A stretch of 64,000 nt of DNA from Geomonas sp. Red32 (GCF_023652955.1 NZ_JAKLOY010000003.1:124001-188000), one strand, 5' to 3'; shown: positions 1-8,324, counted from the stretch's first letter. Translations and numbers: made by a program. Notes: generated by a model from the letters alone, not told the origin.

Positions 1-1856
1 TCCAGCTCGTCGAATGGTGGGAACTCGATTTCGGCTAGTTCGGCCGGGACCGTCGGCTGCGGGGATGGGGCGGAATCGGCGATGGCGGCAGGTTCAGGCT
101 GGTCCACGGGAAGCGGCACCGGCACATCCTTTTTCGCCTGCTTGATAGCAGGGGCGGCCGGACCCTCCGGTTCCGCCTCATGCAGGGGAAGGGGCGCCTC
201 ATGTTTCTGGACGGGCGCCGGCTCGTCCGGTTCCACTTTCCCGGCAGGAACGACCACCGCGTCCAGCCGCGCGAGCAGGTTTTCAACCTGGGCGGTCTGC
301 TCGTTCTCGCGTTTGGCGAGGGCCTCGCGCTCCTCGCGCAGGGAGGCCAGCTCGCTACGGAGCGCATCCAGCTCTCCATTCTGCGAGGCGACCTTCTTCT
401 CGAGTTTCTCGACCCGCTGCTCGCTGGCGGTCTTTTCGGCGGTGACCGCCTTGAGCTTGGCGCGGGCCGCTTCCAGCTTGTTGCCGGCGTTCTCCTTCTC
501 CTGCCCGACCAGCAGCTCACGCTCCGCGACAACCGCCGCCAGTTCGGCGCGCAACGTTTCGATCTCGGTCTCCCTGGAGGTGGCACCTTCGTTTACTTCC
601 TGGAGCCTTGAATCGAGCTCCTGGACCCGCGACTCGAGCTCCCGGACCCGTGACCGCCCGGTTTCCAGCTCGCCGGAAACCGATTCCACCTTGTCCCTCG
701 TCTCGTGGAGCTCGCTCTCGGTGCGCTCTACCACCTGGCTCAACTCCTCGGTCCGTTGAGACAGGGCATCGCGCTCGGCGGCTAGCTTGGACGATTCCTG
801 TTCCGCGGCGGCGAGCTTCCCGGCGAGGGCGGCCGTTTCTTCTTTCAGTCCGTTGCTCTCTGCCTGTGCCGCCTCACGGTCACCCTGCAACACCTCGCGC
901 TGCGCCAATAGCGCCTCACGCTCAGCCAGTAGCGCCTCGCGCTCAGTCTGTGCCGCCTCACGCTCTGCCTGCACCGCCTCCCGTTCAGCCAGTACCGCCT
1001 CGTGCTCCGCCTTCAAGGCCGCTTGCTGCTGGCGCACCTCGTCGAGCTCCCGGGCGAGCCGGGACGCTTCCTCCCGTGCGGCGGCCAGCTCGCGGGATGC
1101 CGTATCGAGCTTCCCGGTGGCATCGGCGGCCTCGTCCAGCTGGGAGGCGAGCTGTTCGTTTTCACTTTGCAGGGTCCTTACCTTGGCGGAGGCGCCGAGG
1201 TGATTGGCGGAGAGCTCCTGCATCCTGAGAAGGAGATCGTCCCGCTCGCTCCGCATGGCGTCGAGTTCCTTCCCGATCTTGACCAGGACCTCGGCGATGG
1301 CCACCTGGTTCGCCTGCTCCCGGGAGAGGTCCGGCAGCGGGCTCAACTTGGCGGCTTTTGCGGCCGAGGCCGCCACGGCGGCTTGGGCTACGGCGGCGAC
1401 CGGCGGGACGGGGTGCCCGGGATCTGCGGACCCCGCGGAGGGGGACAGGGCGGAGGCCTTGGTCAGGACCCGCTCCGGCTTGCTGCCGGGAAGATTGAAA
1501 ATCTTGTAGTTGCGGACCACCACGGCCTTCATCGCCGGGCTGTAGTTGAGATTGACCCGTTCCGGCGCAAACCCCATCGACTGCGCGAATCCCAGCGCCT
1601 CCTGCAAAGAGCCCTGGTAGTCGTTCTCGCTGTCCGCACACTCCGAATCGGTATAGACGAAGTTGCGTCCCCGTTCGCCGGCCAAGGCGACGTAGACCTG
1701 TACGTTGGTGTTCTTTTTGACGGCGCAGATGTAGGCGACCCGCGGCTCGGGACGCGAGCCGTTGAGGTTGATGGGGAGAGGTTCGGATTGGTAGAGGTCG
1801 AGGACTTCGGATTCCGAAGTCTCGATGCTGGCGATCGAAGAGTCCAAGGCTAACAT
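1..1856 (-). CDS. Long coiled-coil protein, C-terminus cut by the window edge
   Basis: The start and about 618 codons are here and the frame is still open at base 1. The ATG at 1856 has GCGGAGG just upstream. Residues 1 to about 150 are a non-repetitive region with no signal peptide or membrane segment. An Ala-rich linker follows, and from about residue 175 to 530 there is a nearly unbroken coiled coil rich in Glu, Ala, Leu and Arg, with near-identical heptad-like units (AEREALLAQREV type) around residues 280-322. A Pro/Glu-rich tail follows. I recognise no enzymatic domain. The shape suggests a cytoplasmic scaffold or filament-like protein, but that is inference. Expression is predicted to be set by the GEMM-I riboswitch and terminator upstream. 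Regular codon use across the whole frame and the good ribosome site support it being real. Confidence 0.85.
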   Translation of the reverse strand, partial: MLALDSSIASIETSESEVLDLYQSEPLPINLNGSRPEPRVAYICAVKKNTNVQVYVALAGERGRNFVYTDSECADSENDYQGSLQEALGFAQSMGFAPERVNLNYSPAMKAVVVRNYKIFNLPGSKPERVLTKASALSPSAGSADPGHPVPPVAAVAQAAVAASAAKAAKLSPLPDLSREQANQVAIAEVLVKIGKELDAMRSERDDLLLRMQELSANHLGASAKVRTLQSENEQLASQLDEAADATGKLDTASRELAAAREEASRLARELDEVRQQQAALKAEHEAVLAEREAVQAEREAAQTEREALLAEREALLAQREVLQGDREAAQAESNGLKEETAALAGKLAAAEQESSKLAAERDALSQRTEELSQVVERTESELHETRDKVESVSGELETGRSRVRELESRVQELDSRLQEVNEGATSRETEIETLRAELAAVVAERELLVGQEKENAGNKLEAARAKLKAVTAEKTASEQRVEKLEKKVASQNGELDALRSELASLREEREALAKRENEQTAQVENLLARLDAVVVPAGKVEPDEPAPVQKHEAPLPLHEAEPEGPAAPAIKQAKKDVPVPLPVDQPEPAAIADSAPSPQPTVPAELAEIEFPPFDEL

Positions 1857-1907
1857 AACGCCTCCGCAGTTATCAAAATAGCTGGAGAAGGCTTCGGCTC
1901 AGGACAC

Positions 1908-1943
1908 AAAAAACGGGTTGCCGAAGTGATATTTCGGCAACCC
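1908..1943 (-). terminator. Intrinsic terminator of the riboswitch expression platform
   Basis: On the minus strand an 11-bp perfect stem (GGGTTGCCGAA / TTCGGCAACCC) with a 7-base loop is followed by G and six T. The left arm of the stem is also the 3' end of the riboswitch aptamer, so aptamer folding and terminator formation exclude each other. It lies about 50 bases before the ATG of the coiled-coil gene. Confidence 0.85.
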
Positions 1944-2012
1944 GGCTGTCTTACGAGAGACCCAATGGGCTTTCCGCCCCATCCTCGCGGATGGTTTAGT
2001 ATTGTCGTGTAT
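1929..2012 (-). promoter_or_regulatory. GEMM-I (cyclic dinucleotide) riboswitch aptamer, probably the cGAMP-sensing Ib type
   Basis: Reading the minus strand from 2012, the GEMM-I hallmarks appear in order: a 5' strand CACGACAATACTAAACC, a hairpin CCATCC with a GCGA tetraloop and GGATGG, then GCGGAAAGCC, a second hairpin GGGTCT..AAGACAGCC, and the closing strand GGGTTGCCGAA that can pair back with CGACAA. The base before CTAAACC, which by my hand alignment is the position separating c-di-GMP (G) from 3',3'-cGAMP (A) classes, is A. GEMM-Ib switches are known from Geobacter. The aptamer runs into a terminator stem, so ligand binding should favour read-through into the coiled-coil gene. Confidence 0.85.
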
Positions 2013-2094
2013 CAAAAAAATATGTCTTTTCCCGGTCATAAAACTACAACGAAATCTCTCAGAAATCAAGTTCTTGATTGAAAAAAAGGGACCA

Positions 2095-3111
2095 TCATAT
2101 TTCGGCCAGCTGTTCAAGGATATTGATCTGTTTCCGCTCCCGCTCGAACCCTTTGAGACTGTTATAGCCTTGGTCCCCGAAAGGGTGAAGCTTGTCCTGC
2201 CAGCGGAGTTTGAGCGCGAGGAGTTCGCGGTCGACATTGGCGCCCGGCCGAAGATCGGAAAGCACCTCGAGCACGCCGAATTCGAAGCTGTCGGCTCCGT
2301 ACCGGTTGAGATCGTCCTGTAGTTCGTGGCTGAAGACCACCTTTCCCATCCTGAGCTGAAACATCCTGCTTTTGCGGGTACTCTCGAGGTTGTTGCTCGA
2401 GTCGATGTAGATCCTGCCGTTGGCCGTGTTGCGCAGCTGGTATATCCCCATGCCGGGGACGTTCTGCTTGTGGAGCCTTTTCACCGCTGCTCGCTGCTCT
2501 TGCTGGTTCACCTCTTTATCTCCCTTTGGTTGCGGCAGGGGAACGGCTTTCCCGCCCCCGTCTCCTTCCCGCCAGTACCCCGAGTCGTCCCGGCGGATCA
2601 TTCCTTCGTCCACCAGCAGCCGCCGGACGGTGCAGTAGTCGTCGAAGAGTGGCCGGATCAGTCCGGTGACCTCCGTCTCGCTGTAACGGCGCCCCGCCTC
2701 GAAGCGCTGGGCGAACTGCTCGAGGACGATGAGCCGCTTCTTGTGCTGGGCGGGGAGCTTGTCGAGAACGCCGTGGGGAAAGAAGGTCTCCAGCACCTTG
2801 CGCCGGTGCTGCTCCATCCGTTCGTCCTGGATATCCTCGCGGACCGTCACGGCGGAGACCAGTTCCTTCAGGGTGGTCTCGAAAACCGGGGCGTTGGCCT
2901 GCACCATGACGTAGTACTGCTCCTTCCGGCTGGAGACCAGGCCGGCCTTTTCCAGCTTCTTCAGGTGGAACGATACCGTCGAGGGGGCGAGGGCGTGACG
3001 CTTGGCGATTTCCTCCACGTACTGGGAGCGCTCGAGGAGCGACTTGACGATGGCCAGCCGGGATTCGTCGGCGAGAGCCTTGATGATGGCGAGACTCTTT
3101 TCCGCTGTCAT
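2095..3111 (-). CDS. ArsR-type regulator fused to DUF2087 and a GIY-YIG-like domain
   Basis: 338 residues, ATG at 3111 with GGAAGGAA upstream. Residues about 1-90 are a winged helix of the ArsR kind (ADESRLAIVKSL, then APSTVSFHLKKLEKAGLV). Residues about 100-182 match the DUF2087 pattern seen after such helices (FFPHGVLDKLPAQHKKRL). Residues about 220-320 look like a GIY-YIG domain: GIY at 222-224, NGRIYID at 231-237 (YID where YIG is usual), and Glu282 near the expected catalytic Glu. The catalytic Arg is not obvious, so nuclease activity is doubtful. Only one Cys (160) is present, so the classical ArsR metal site is missing. A strong promoter and a palindrome at the predicted transcription start suggest self-control. 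Target genes are unknown. Confidence 0.85.
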   Translation of the reverse strand: MTAEKSLAIIKALADESRLAIVKSLLERSQYVEEIAKRHALAPSTVSFHLKKLEKAGLVSSRKEQYYVMVQANAPVFETTLKELVSAVTVREDIQDERMEQHRRKVLETFFPHGVLDKLPAQHKKRLIVLEQFAQRFEAGRRYSETEVTGLIRPLFDDYCTVRRLLVDEGMIRRDDSGYWREGDGGGKAVPLPQPKGDKEVNQQEQRAAVKRLHKQNVPGMGIYQLRNTANGRIYIDSSNNLESTRKSRMFQLRMGKVVFSHELQDDLNRYGADSFEFGVLEVLSDLRPGANVDRELLALKLRWQDKLHPFGDQGYNSLKGFERERKQINILEQLAEI

Positions 3112-3126
3112 GGGCGATTCCTTCCG

Positions 3127-3177
3127 TTTCGATTGATTTCGAAATAAAAAGGTAATGCACTTCCTCCTCGCTGTCAA
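3127..3177 (-). promoter_or_regulatory. Promoter and candidate operator of the ArsR-fusion gene
   Basis: On the minus strand TTGACA (3177-3172), a 17-base spacer and TACCTT (3154-3149) form a sigma-70-like promoter. The inverted repeat TTTCGA-N6-TCGAAA at 3127-3144 covers the predicted start point, where a dimeric repressor could block transcription. Binding by the gene's own product is inference. Confidence 0.55.
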
Positions 3178-3311
3178 TTTATTTTTATATCGGTCGAAGT
3201 GAAAATGTGATGCCGATCGGGTGGCTGGTACCGTCTCAGGTATTGCATCTTGCACCGTTTTGTGGCTGAATGGGCCGGATCTAAAATCCCGGTTCCGGCG
3301 AGGACAGTGCA

Positions 3312-4727
3312 ATGGATGAAACGAAGGGGCGAAGCAAAGCGGCGGTGCTGGCGGCCGCTTTCTGCATGGTGATGGGAGGGGCTTCCTGCGTGCAGGCGGG
3401 GACGGCCACGGCGGGCACCTCCGTCTACCGGGGGGATGTCGAGCTGGTGAAGGTCACCGGAAAAGCCTGCGACGGGAAGCTGCGGCAGGGAAGCCGTTTG
3501 CCGGTCGAGGTCGTGATAAAGTTCGACGGCGCGGGAGACGGCGAGGCCGTCACCGGCTTTTTCAACGGCAACTCCATGGAGCAGGGCTTTTTCAGCGGGC
3601 CCGGCCTCGACAACCTCAAGGTGACCTATCCGGCCGACCTGGACGTCAAGGGTACCGCCCACAGCCTCTCGCTCGCGCTCTCCGGGAACGAGGCCACCGG
3701 TGCGCTCCATGAGAAGTACGAATCCCCGGTCTATGACTGCGTCTTCGATGACGTCCGTTTCACCCTGAGAAAGGAAGCGGACGGGGACGAGGGAGAGGCC
3801 GAGTACCTGCGGCGCTCCAAGCTGTTCACTTCCAAAACCTGTACCGAACGCGGTGCCAAGCTTCTGCACGGGAACCAGCCGAAGAAGGCCTTGGCCGAGT
3901 TCGAACGGAGCATCTCCCTGAAGACCGAAGCGGATCCCACCAGCACCACCCGTCTCTATCCGACCCTGTACCGTTCGCTGGCGCTCACCATGCTCGGGCG
4001 CGATCAGGAGGCGGTCAAGGGGATCTCCGAGCTGGTGGCCGAGGAGAACCCGGCCCCCTTCGCCTCCAACACCATCAAGCTCGTCGTTCCCGCCAAGTTG
4101 TGCGAATTCGTCAAGGACGCCAGCGATCCCTCGCTCACCAAAGCCGCCACCACCCTGCTCGACGAGCTGGCGGTGGAATTCGACACCACCCCGGTGATCA
4201 GCAGCGGGCTCTCCGCCTGTTTCGCCTCCCTGGGCGATCGCGAGCGCGACGCGCAGGGTGCTCCGGAAAAGATCCTGGAATACTACCAGAAGGCACTCGA
4301 TCTCGATCCCGGCAACATCGAGGTGGTCGCCCGCATGGTGGAGATCTGGGCTCACCAATCGCAGTTCGGCGAGGCGCAGAAGCTTCTGCAGTCCCACAGC
4401 GCGCTTGCCATCAATGCGATGGGGCAGGACCACTACATGATGATACAGGGCCGGCTCCTCCACGGGCAGGCCAAAGGGCTGGAGGCGGCAGGGAAATACG
4501 GCGAGGCGGCCGACGTCTACCGGAGGGCGCTGATCTCCGACCCCGACAATACCTTCTCCCTCGCATCCTTCGTGCGCAATATGGGAAAAGCGAACCGGCT
4601 GGAAGAGTCGATGGACTTTCTGGATGAGACCAGGGAGAGATGTCACGATGACCGCTGCCGGAAAGCTTATACTGCCGAGCTTGAAAGGCAGGAGTTTATC
4701 ATGCGCACCTTAGAAAAATTGCGGTAA
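3312..4727 (+). CDS. Secreted TPR-repeat protein
   Basis: 471 residues, ATG at 3312 with AGGA upstream. Residues about 9-30 form an export signal (AAVLAAAFCMVMGGASC). The Cys could be a weak lipobox, but -3 is Gly, so a lipoprotein is uncertain. Residues about 40-160 are a beta-rich region of unknown type. From about residue 180 onward TPR-like helix pairs appear: around 185-240, 322-360 (YYQKALDLDPGNIEVV) and 395-440 (YGEAADVYRRALISDPDN). Such repeats normally mediate protein contacts, here probably in the periplasm. It is divergent to the ArsR fusion, with about 200 bases between them. A specific role cannot be read from the sequence. Confidence 0.85.
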   Translation: MDETKGRSKAAVLAAAFCMVMGGASCVQAGTATAGTSVYRGDVELVKVTGKACDGKLRQGSRLPVEVVIKFDGAGDGEAVTGFFNGNSMEQGFFSGPGLDNLKVTYPADLDVKGTAHSLSLALSGNEATGALHEKYESPVYDCVFDDVRFTLRKEADGDEGEAEYLRRSKLFTSKTCTERGAKLLHGNQPKKALAEFERSISLKTEADPTSTTRLYPTLYRSLALTMLGRDQEAVKGISELVAEENPAPFASNTIKLVVPAKLCEFVKDASDPSLTKAATTLLDELAVEFDTTPVISSGLSACFASLGDRERDAQGAPEKILEYYQKALDLDPGNIEVVARMVEIWAHQSQFGEAQKLLQSHSALAINAMGQDHYMMIQGRLLHGQAKGLEAAGKYGEAADVYRRALISDPDNTFSLASFVRNMGKANRLEESMDFLDETRERCHDDRCRKAYTAELERQEFIMRTLEKLR

Positions 4728-4863
4728 GAGCATAGGATCCGGCACAAACCTTGAAAACCTGCTAGACTATGAAATCGCGAGCGTGTAAGGTATCTCTCAC
4801 CGCTGCTGCCGTATCCTTTGCTCCACTACAATTCAATCCATGCTGACAGATGGGGGTGCTGTG

Positions 4864-5220
4864 ATGCCGAAGAGGATTCTCATTGCCGACGATCAGATAG
4901 CGACCAGGGAAGCGCTCAGCAAGTTCGCCACCAACCAGGGATACGAAGTGGTGGCGGTTTCCAACGGTTCCGAGCTTTTGGCCCATGTCGAGGACGAGGA
5001 ATTCGACGTGGTGATCACCGACCTGGTGATGCCGGACCTAAACGGCGTCTCCGCGGCCGAGATCATGAAGCTGCACGGAGCCTCCGTCCCGGTCATCGCC
5101 CTGACCGGACTCCCCCCCCAGGATGTGAACCCCTACCAGGACAAGTTCACCCGCATCTACCATAAGCCGGTCAACGCCAGCGAGCTCATGAAGTACGTCG
5201 GGACTCTGCTCCGCAAGTAG
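4864..5220 (+). CDS. Single-domain response regulator (CheY-like receiver)
   Basis: 118 residues consisting only of a receiver domain. The acidic pair is D9-D10, the phospho-acceptor is D53 (in VVITDLVMPDLNG), the conserved Thr lies in VIALTG, and the Lys in YHKPVN. The ATG at 4864 is preferred because GGGGGT lies at ribosome-site distance; an in-frame ATG at 4840 would add eight unlikely residues. There is no output domain, so it must act through protein contacts. It lies 27 bases before the globin-coupled sensor and is probably co-transcribed with it. Confidence 0.9.
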   Translation: MPKRILIADDQIATREALSKFATNQGYEVVAVSNGSELLAHVEDEEFDVVITDLVMPDLNGVSAAEIMKLHGASVPVIALTGLPPQDVNPYQDKFTRIYHKPVNASELMKYVGTLLRK

Positions 5221-5247
5221 ACGGTAGAAAGGCAGGAGAAGCGTTTC

Positions 5248-6147
5248 ATGCTGACCATGCAGGACATCAAAGATCACTACTTCTTTACCGAGGTCGATGC
5301 TGGACTGCTGAAGGAGCTTCTCCCCCTGGCCACCGGGCATGGCGACCGGATGATCAGCGAGTTTTACGAGTATCTCTTTAAGATACCGGAAACCGCCGCC
5401 TTCCTGCGCGACGAGAGGACCCTCGCCAAGCTGAAGAAGCTCCACCTCCAGTGGTTTCTCTCCCTATTCTCAGGGGCCTACGACAATCAATTCATGCTGA
5501 CCCTGCAGCGGATCGGGCAGGCGCACGTCGCCTCCGGTCTCAAGGCGCACTACGTGAACGCGGCCATGAACGTCGTGCGCCGCTTTCTCATCGAGCTTTT
5601 GCAGGCCACCTACCCGGACATCCAGCAGCGCCGCAAGTACCGGATCGCGGTCGAGAAGATCATCGACATCAACCTCGACATCATGAGCTCCTCCTACCAG
5701 GAAGAAGAGCTCCGCAAGGTGTTCGTCTCCCACAAGCTGGAGTCGAAGCTCATCCATGCCGCCGAGCGCTTCACCTACGGATTGAACCTCATCCTGGTCG
5801 TCGCCCTGACCGGCGTCTCGCTGTCGGTGGTGGCTCTTTTCGGGTGGGACGTGGTGCATATCTTCCAGGGGGACTTCGAGAAGGGGATCCTCTCCGCGCT
5901 CGGCTCGCTCCTGATCCTCTGGATGATGATCGAGCTGATGGACAACGAGATCAAGACCTTGAAGGGGGGCAAGTTCAACATCCTCATCTTCATCGGGGTC
6001 ATCATCGTGGCCCTTATCCGGGACATCCTCATATCCACCCTGCGCCACGACGAGCTGGAGACCCAGATCTTCCTCGCCGGGACGCTGCTCATACTGGGCA
6101 TCGTCTACTACCTGGTGGCCAAAAGCCAGGGGAACAGCGCCTCCTGA
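5248..6147 (+). CDS. Globin-coupled membrane protein with a PsiE-like C-terminal domain
   Basis: 299 residues. Residues about 5-165 fit the sensor-globin (protoglobin) fold. The motif IGQAHVASGL places the likely proximal haem ligand at His93. Residues about 172-290 contain four hydrophobic segments (NLILVVALTGVSLSVVALF, then ILSALGSLLILWMMIELM, FNILIFIGVIIVALIRDIL and FLAGTLLILGIVYYLVA), and the pattern ELMDNEIKTL..IRDILI resembles the PsiE family. The globin would sense O2, NO or CO and relay this to the membrane part, whose output is unknown. There is no kinase, cyclase or methyl-accepting domain. Its partner is probably the receiver protein encoded just upstream. AGGAG precedes the ATG. 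Confidence 0.85.
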   Translation: MLTMQDIKDHYFFTEVDAGLLKELLPLATGHGDRMISEFYEYLFKIPETAAFLRDERTLAKLKKLHLQWFLSLFSGAYDNQFMLTLQRIGQAHVASGLKAHYVNAAMNVVRRFLIELLQATYPDIQQRRKYRIAVEKIIDINLDIMSSSYQEEELRKVFVSHKLESKLIHAAERFTYGLNLILVVALTGVSLSVVALFGWDVVHIFQGDFEKGILSALGSLLILWMMIELMDNEIKTLKGGKFNILIFIGVIIVALIRDILISTLRHDELETQIFLAGTLLILGIVYYLVAKSQGNSAS

Positions 6148-6176
6148 CGGGGGCGTTTTGGTACGGGAGGCACGCC

Positions 6177-6512
6177 TTGTCGCAGTTCAGCTTTTTCCCC
6201 ACCCCCGTCTTCAGCTCCAAGTTGGACAAGATCCACAAGCACGACCCTCCCGGGCACGCGCGCATCATGGAAGTCATCGACCGTCTGCTGGAGAATCCCG
6301 GCGACGCCGATGGCTGGATGCACGGAGGCCACCACGGCCGGTTGAAGAAGTACGTCGGCCGCCGCGACTACCGGCTCATCTATCACTGGTGCGAGAGCTG
6401 CAGAAAGGAAGAGAAGAAGCTGGAAGACAAGTGCGGCTTCTGCCGGCAGGTGGGCGACAACAGCGTGATCTTCTTCGACGTCTACCACAAGAACGAGGCG
6501 AACAGGGTGTAG
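6177..6512 (+). CDS. RelE/ParE-like protein with a Cys4 zinc-ribbon insertion
   Basis: 111 residues from a TTG at 6177, chosen because GGGAGG lies six bases upstream. The fold pattern of RelE-type toxins is visible: an N-terminal helix (KLDKIHKHDPPGHARIMEVIDRLL as KLDKIH.. to ..DRLL), then GRLKKYVGRRDYRLIYHW, and a last strand VIFFDVYHKNE. Between the last two strands lies C72xxC75 and C86xxC89, a likely zinc-binding insertion that is absent from ordinary RelE. No antitoxin-like gene is adjacent. The gene begins 29 bases after the globin gene. It could be a solitary toxin, a partner of a distant antitoxin, or a repurposed RNase. The family assignment is fairly sure; the activity is not. Confidence 0.75.
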   Translation: MSQFSFFPTPVFSSKLDKIHKHDPPGHARIMEVIDRLLENPGDADGWMHGGHHGRLKKYVGRRDYRLIYHWCESCRKEEKKLEDKCGFCRQVGDNSVIFFDVYHKNEANRV

Positions 6513-6587
6513 AGCAGAGGTCCGTACCCACCGTACCGTCCCCTTCCAGGGGAGGGGGAAGTATGAGACCGCTTGCGCGATTAAATA

Positions 6588-6625
6588 TAAAAGGGGACTG
6601 GCACCTGCGGAGCCAGTCCCCTTTG
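6588..6625. terminator. Hairpin terminator between convergent genes
   Basis: AAAGGGGACTGGC and GCCAGTCCCCTTT form a 13-bp stem with an A-run on the left and a short T-run on the right, so it can serve both strands. The core (GGACtGGCACCTGCGGAGCC) recurs at 35411-35440, so it also belongs to a repeat family. Confidence 0.7.
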
Positions 6626-6687
6626 TCGTAGTCAGGATAGAGGTTGCAAGAGGGGGGGACGGAATGGTTTGCGGTGGTGCCGTCGTG

Positions 6688-8073
6688 CTACTTCTTCGAT
6701 CCGCCGACGGTGATGCCGGTGATGAGGAGGGTGGGCTGGGCGTCGGCGACGGGGACGCCTTGGCCGTCTTTGCCGCAGGTGCCGATCCCGAAACCGAGAT
6801 CATTCCCTACCATGGTGATCTTCTTCAATACCTCCGGCCCGTTCCCCGCGAGCGTCGCTCCCCGCACCGGCTCTCCTACCTGGCCATTTTCGATCAGATA
6901 CCCTTCCGACACCTCGAACACGAAATCGCCGGTGACGGTGTTGACCTGCCCACCTCCCATGCGCCGGACGAAGATGCCGCGGTCGACGCTTTTCACGATC
7001 TCGGCCGGGTCGCTTTCTCCCGGGGCGATCAGGGTGTTGGTCATCCTCACGATGGGGCGCGCGCGGTAGGACTCGCGACGGCCGTTGCCGGTGGATTGAC
7101 AGCCCTCTTTCATGGCGGAAAGCCGGTCGTACATGTACCCCTTGAGGATGCCGTTTTCCACCAGCACGGTCTTCTGGGCGGGGCTCCCCTCGCTGTCGAA
7201 GCTGAAGGATCCGCGGGCATAGGGGATGGTCGCGTCGTCGATGACGGTGATGAGCTCGGAGGCGACCTGCTGGCCGGTCTTGCCGCGGTAGACGGAGGTA
7301 CCCGCCTGCACGAGGTCGGCCTCCAGCCCGTGCCCGATCGCCTCGTGTACCATGGTCCCCCCCGCCTCGCTGGAGAGGACCACGGGGAACTGCCCCGCCG
7401 GCGATTTCCTCGCGCCGAGCATCATCACCGCGCGGGATGCCGCGCGCACGGCCAGCTCCTCGGGGGAGGTGTCGTTAAAGAGCTCGAAGCCGCGCTGGGC
7501 GCCGATCGGCTCATGCCCCGTCTGGGTCACCTCGCCGTCGCGCGCAACTACCTGCGCGATGAATACGGTTGAGGTGGCGAGGTCCTCGTGGAATTCTCCC
7601 AGCGAGTTCACCGTCTGGGTTTTCACGAGGGAGTCACGGTAGGTCGCCATCACCTGGCGTACCCGCCGGTCGTGATCGCGGGCGGCACGGTCGGCGCGGG
7701 TGACCAGGGAGACCTTCTCCTGGAGCCCGATCTCGTCGGGAGAGATGGCTATCGGGAAGGAGCCGCTTTGGCGGCGGCCGAGGTTGATGTCCCCTGCAAA
7801 GGGGGCGCCGTTGCGTACGCCACGGCTCAAAGTGTCGGCCAGCTCCAAGAGCGAATCCCGCGTGAGCAGATTGGTGTAGGCGTAGGAGGTGCCGAGGGCG
7901 GAGATTACCCGGATGCCGATCCCGCGGTCCCCCGCGGAAAGAATGCGCTCGACCTTGCCGTCGTCGCAGGCCACCGAGGTGGCCGTGCTGTCCTCGAAAT
8001 AGATGTCCGCATACTCTCCACCGCCAGCGAGGGCACGCTTGAGAATGGCAGTAGTGTCGAGCGTCTCTAGCAC
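6688..8073 (-). CDS. tldD: TldD-family metalloprotease
   Basis: 461 residues, beginning with GTG at 8073 behind GAGGAGGGGG. It contains the TldD zinc motif HEAIGHGLEAD near residue 243, the upstream conserved block PVVLSSEAGGTMV, and the C-terminal Gly-rich blocks of the TldD/PmbA family. In E. coli TldD works with TldE/PmbA in processing of peptides such as microcin B17 precursors and CcdA turnover. No partner pmbA gene is in the window. The start overlaps the end of the upstream DUF4911 gene by seven bases, so the two are translationally coupled. Confidence 0.93.
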   Translation of the reverse strand: MLETLDTTAILKRALAGGGEYADIYFEDSTATSVACDDGKVERILSAGDRGIGIRVISALGTSYAYTNLLTRDSLLELADTLSRGVRNGAPFAGDINLGRRQSGSFPIAISPDEIGLQEKVSLVTRADRAARDHDRRVRQVMATYRDSLVKTQTVNSLGEFHEDLATSTVFIAQVVARDGEVTQTGHEPIGAQRGFELFNDTSPEELAVRAASRAVMMLGARKSPAGQFPVVLSSEAGGTMVHEAIGHGLEADLVQAGTSVYRGKTGQQVASELITVIDDATIPYARGSFSFDSEGSPAQKTVLVENGILKGYMYDRLSAMKEGCQSTGNGRRESYRARPIVRMTNTLIAPGESDPAEIVKSVDRGIFVRRMGGGQVNTVTGDFVFEVSEGYLIENGQVGEPVRGATLAGNGPEVLKKITMVGNDLGFGIGTCGKDGQGVPVADAQPTLLITGITVGGSKK

Positions 8074-8324
8074 GGTTCCCCCTCCTCGGTCACTTCCCTG
8101 ACCTCTATCTCTTTGGCGAGAGCCTCCATAAGCTTAGCCATGTCATCGGCGAACGGGAGAGGGTAGTTCACTTTCACAATCCCCCGCTTTCCGTCCACTG
8201 TGCTCATGGTGGAGAGTCCTTCATACCCCTCGAGAATAAACTTCATGTAGACCAGGTCCCGGCCGGCGAGCTGGTAGTATCTGTTTGCCGTCTCCAATGC
8301 CATCCCTTCGGCAGCCTCTCTCAT
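8067..8324 (-). CDS. Small DUF4911-like protein
   Basis: 85 residues from ATG at 8324 with AGGGAGAG upstream; an internal ATG at 8303 is possible. The sequence (NRYYQLAGRDLVYMKFILEG, then GIVKVNYPLPFADDM) fits the DUF4911 family, small proteins of unknown function common in Deltaproteobacteria and Clostridia. It has no signal peptide. It overlaps tldD by seven bases, and the pair probably forms one transcript starting in the 125-base region shared with the divergent secreted protein gene. Confidence 0.75.
   Translation of the reverse strand: MREAAEGMALETANRYYQLAGRDLVYMKFILEGYEGLSTMSTVDGKRGIVKVNYPLPFADDMAKLMEALAKEIEVREVTEEGEPC

Noticed and set aside
3174-4646. Minus-strand 490-codon frame over the TPR gene
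   Set aside because: It is a shadow of the TPR gene, lacks a ribosome site and domain, and would overlap the ArsR promoter.
4753-4770. GGCAC-N5-TTG resembling a sigma-54 site before the receiver gene
   Set aside because: The -12 GC is missing, so the match is too weak to claim.
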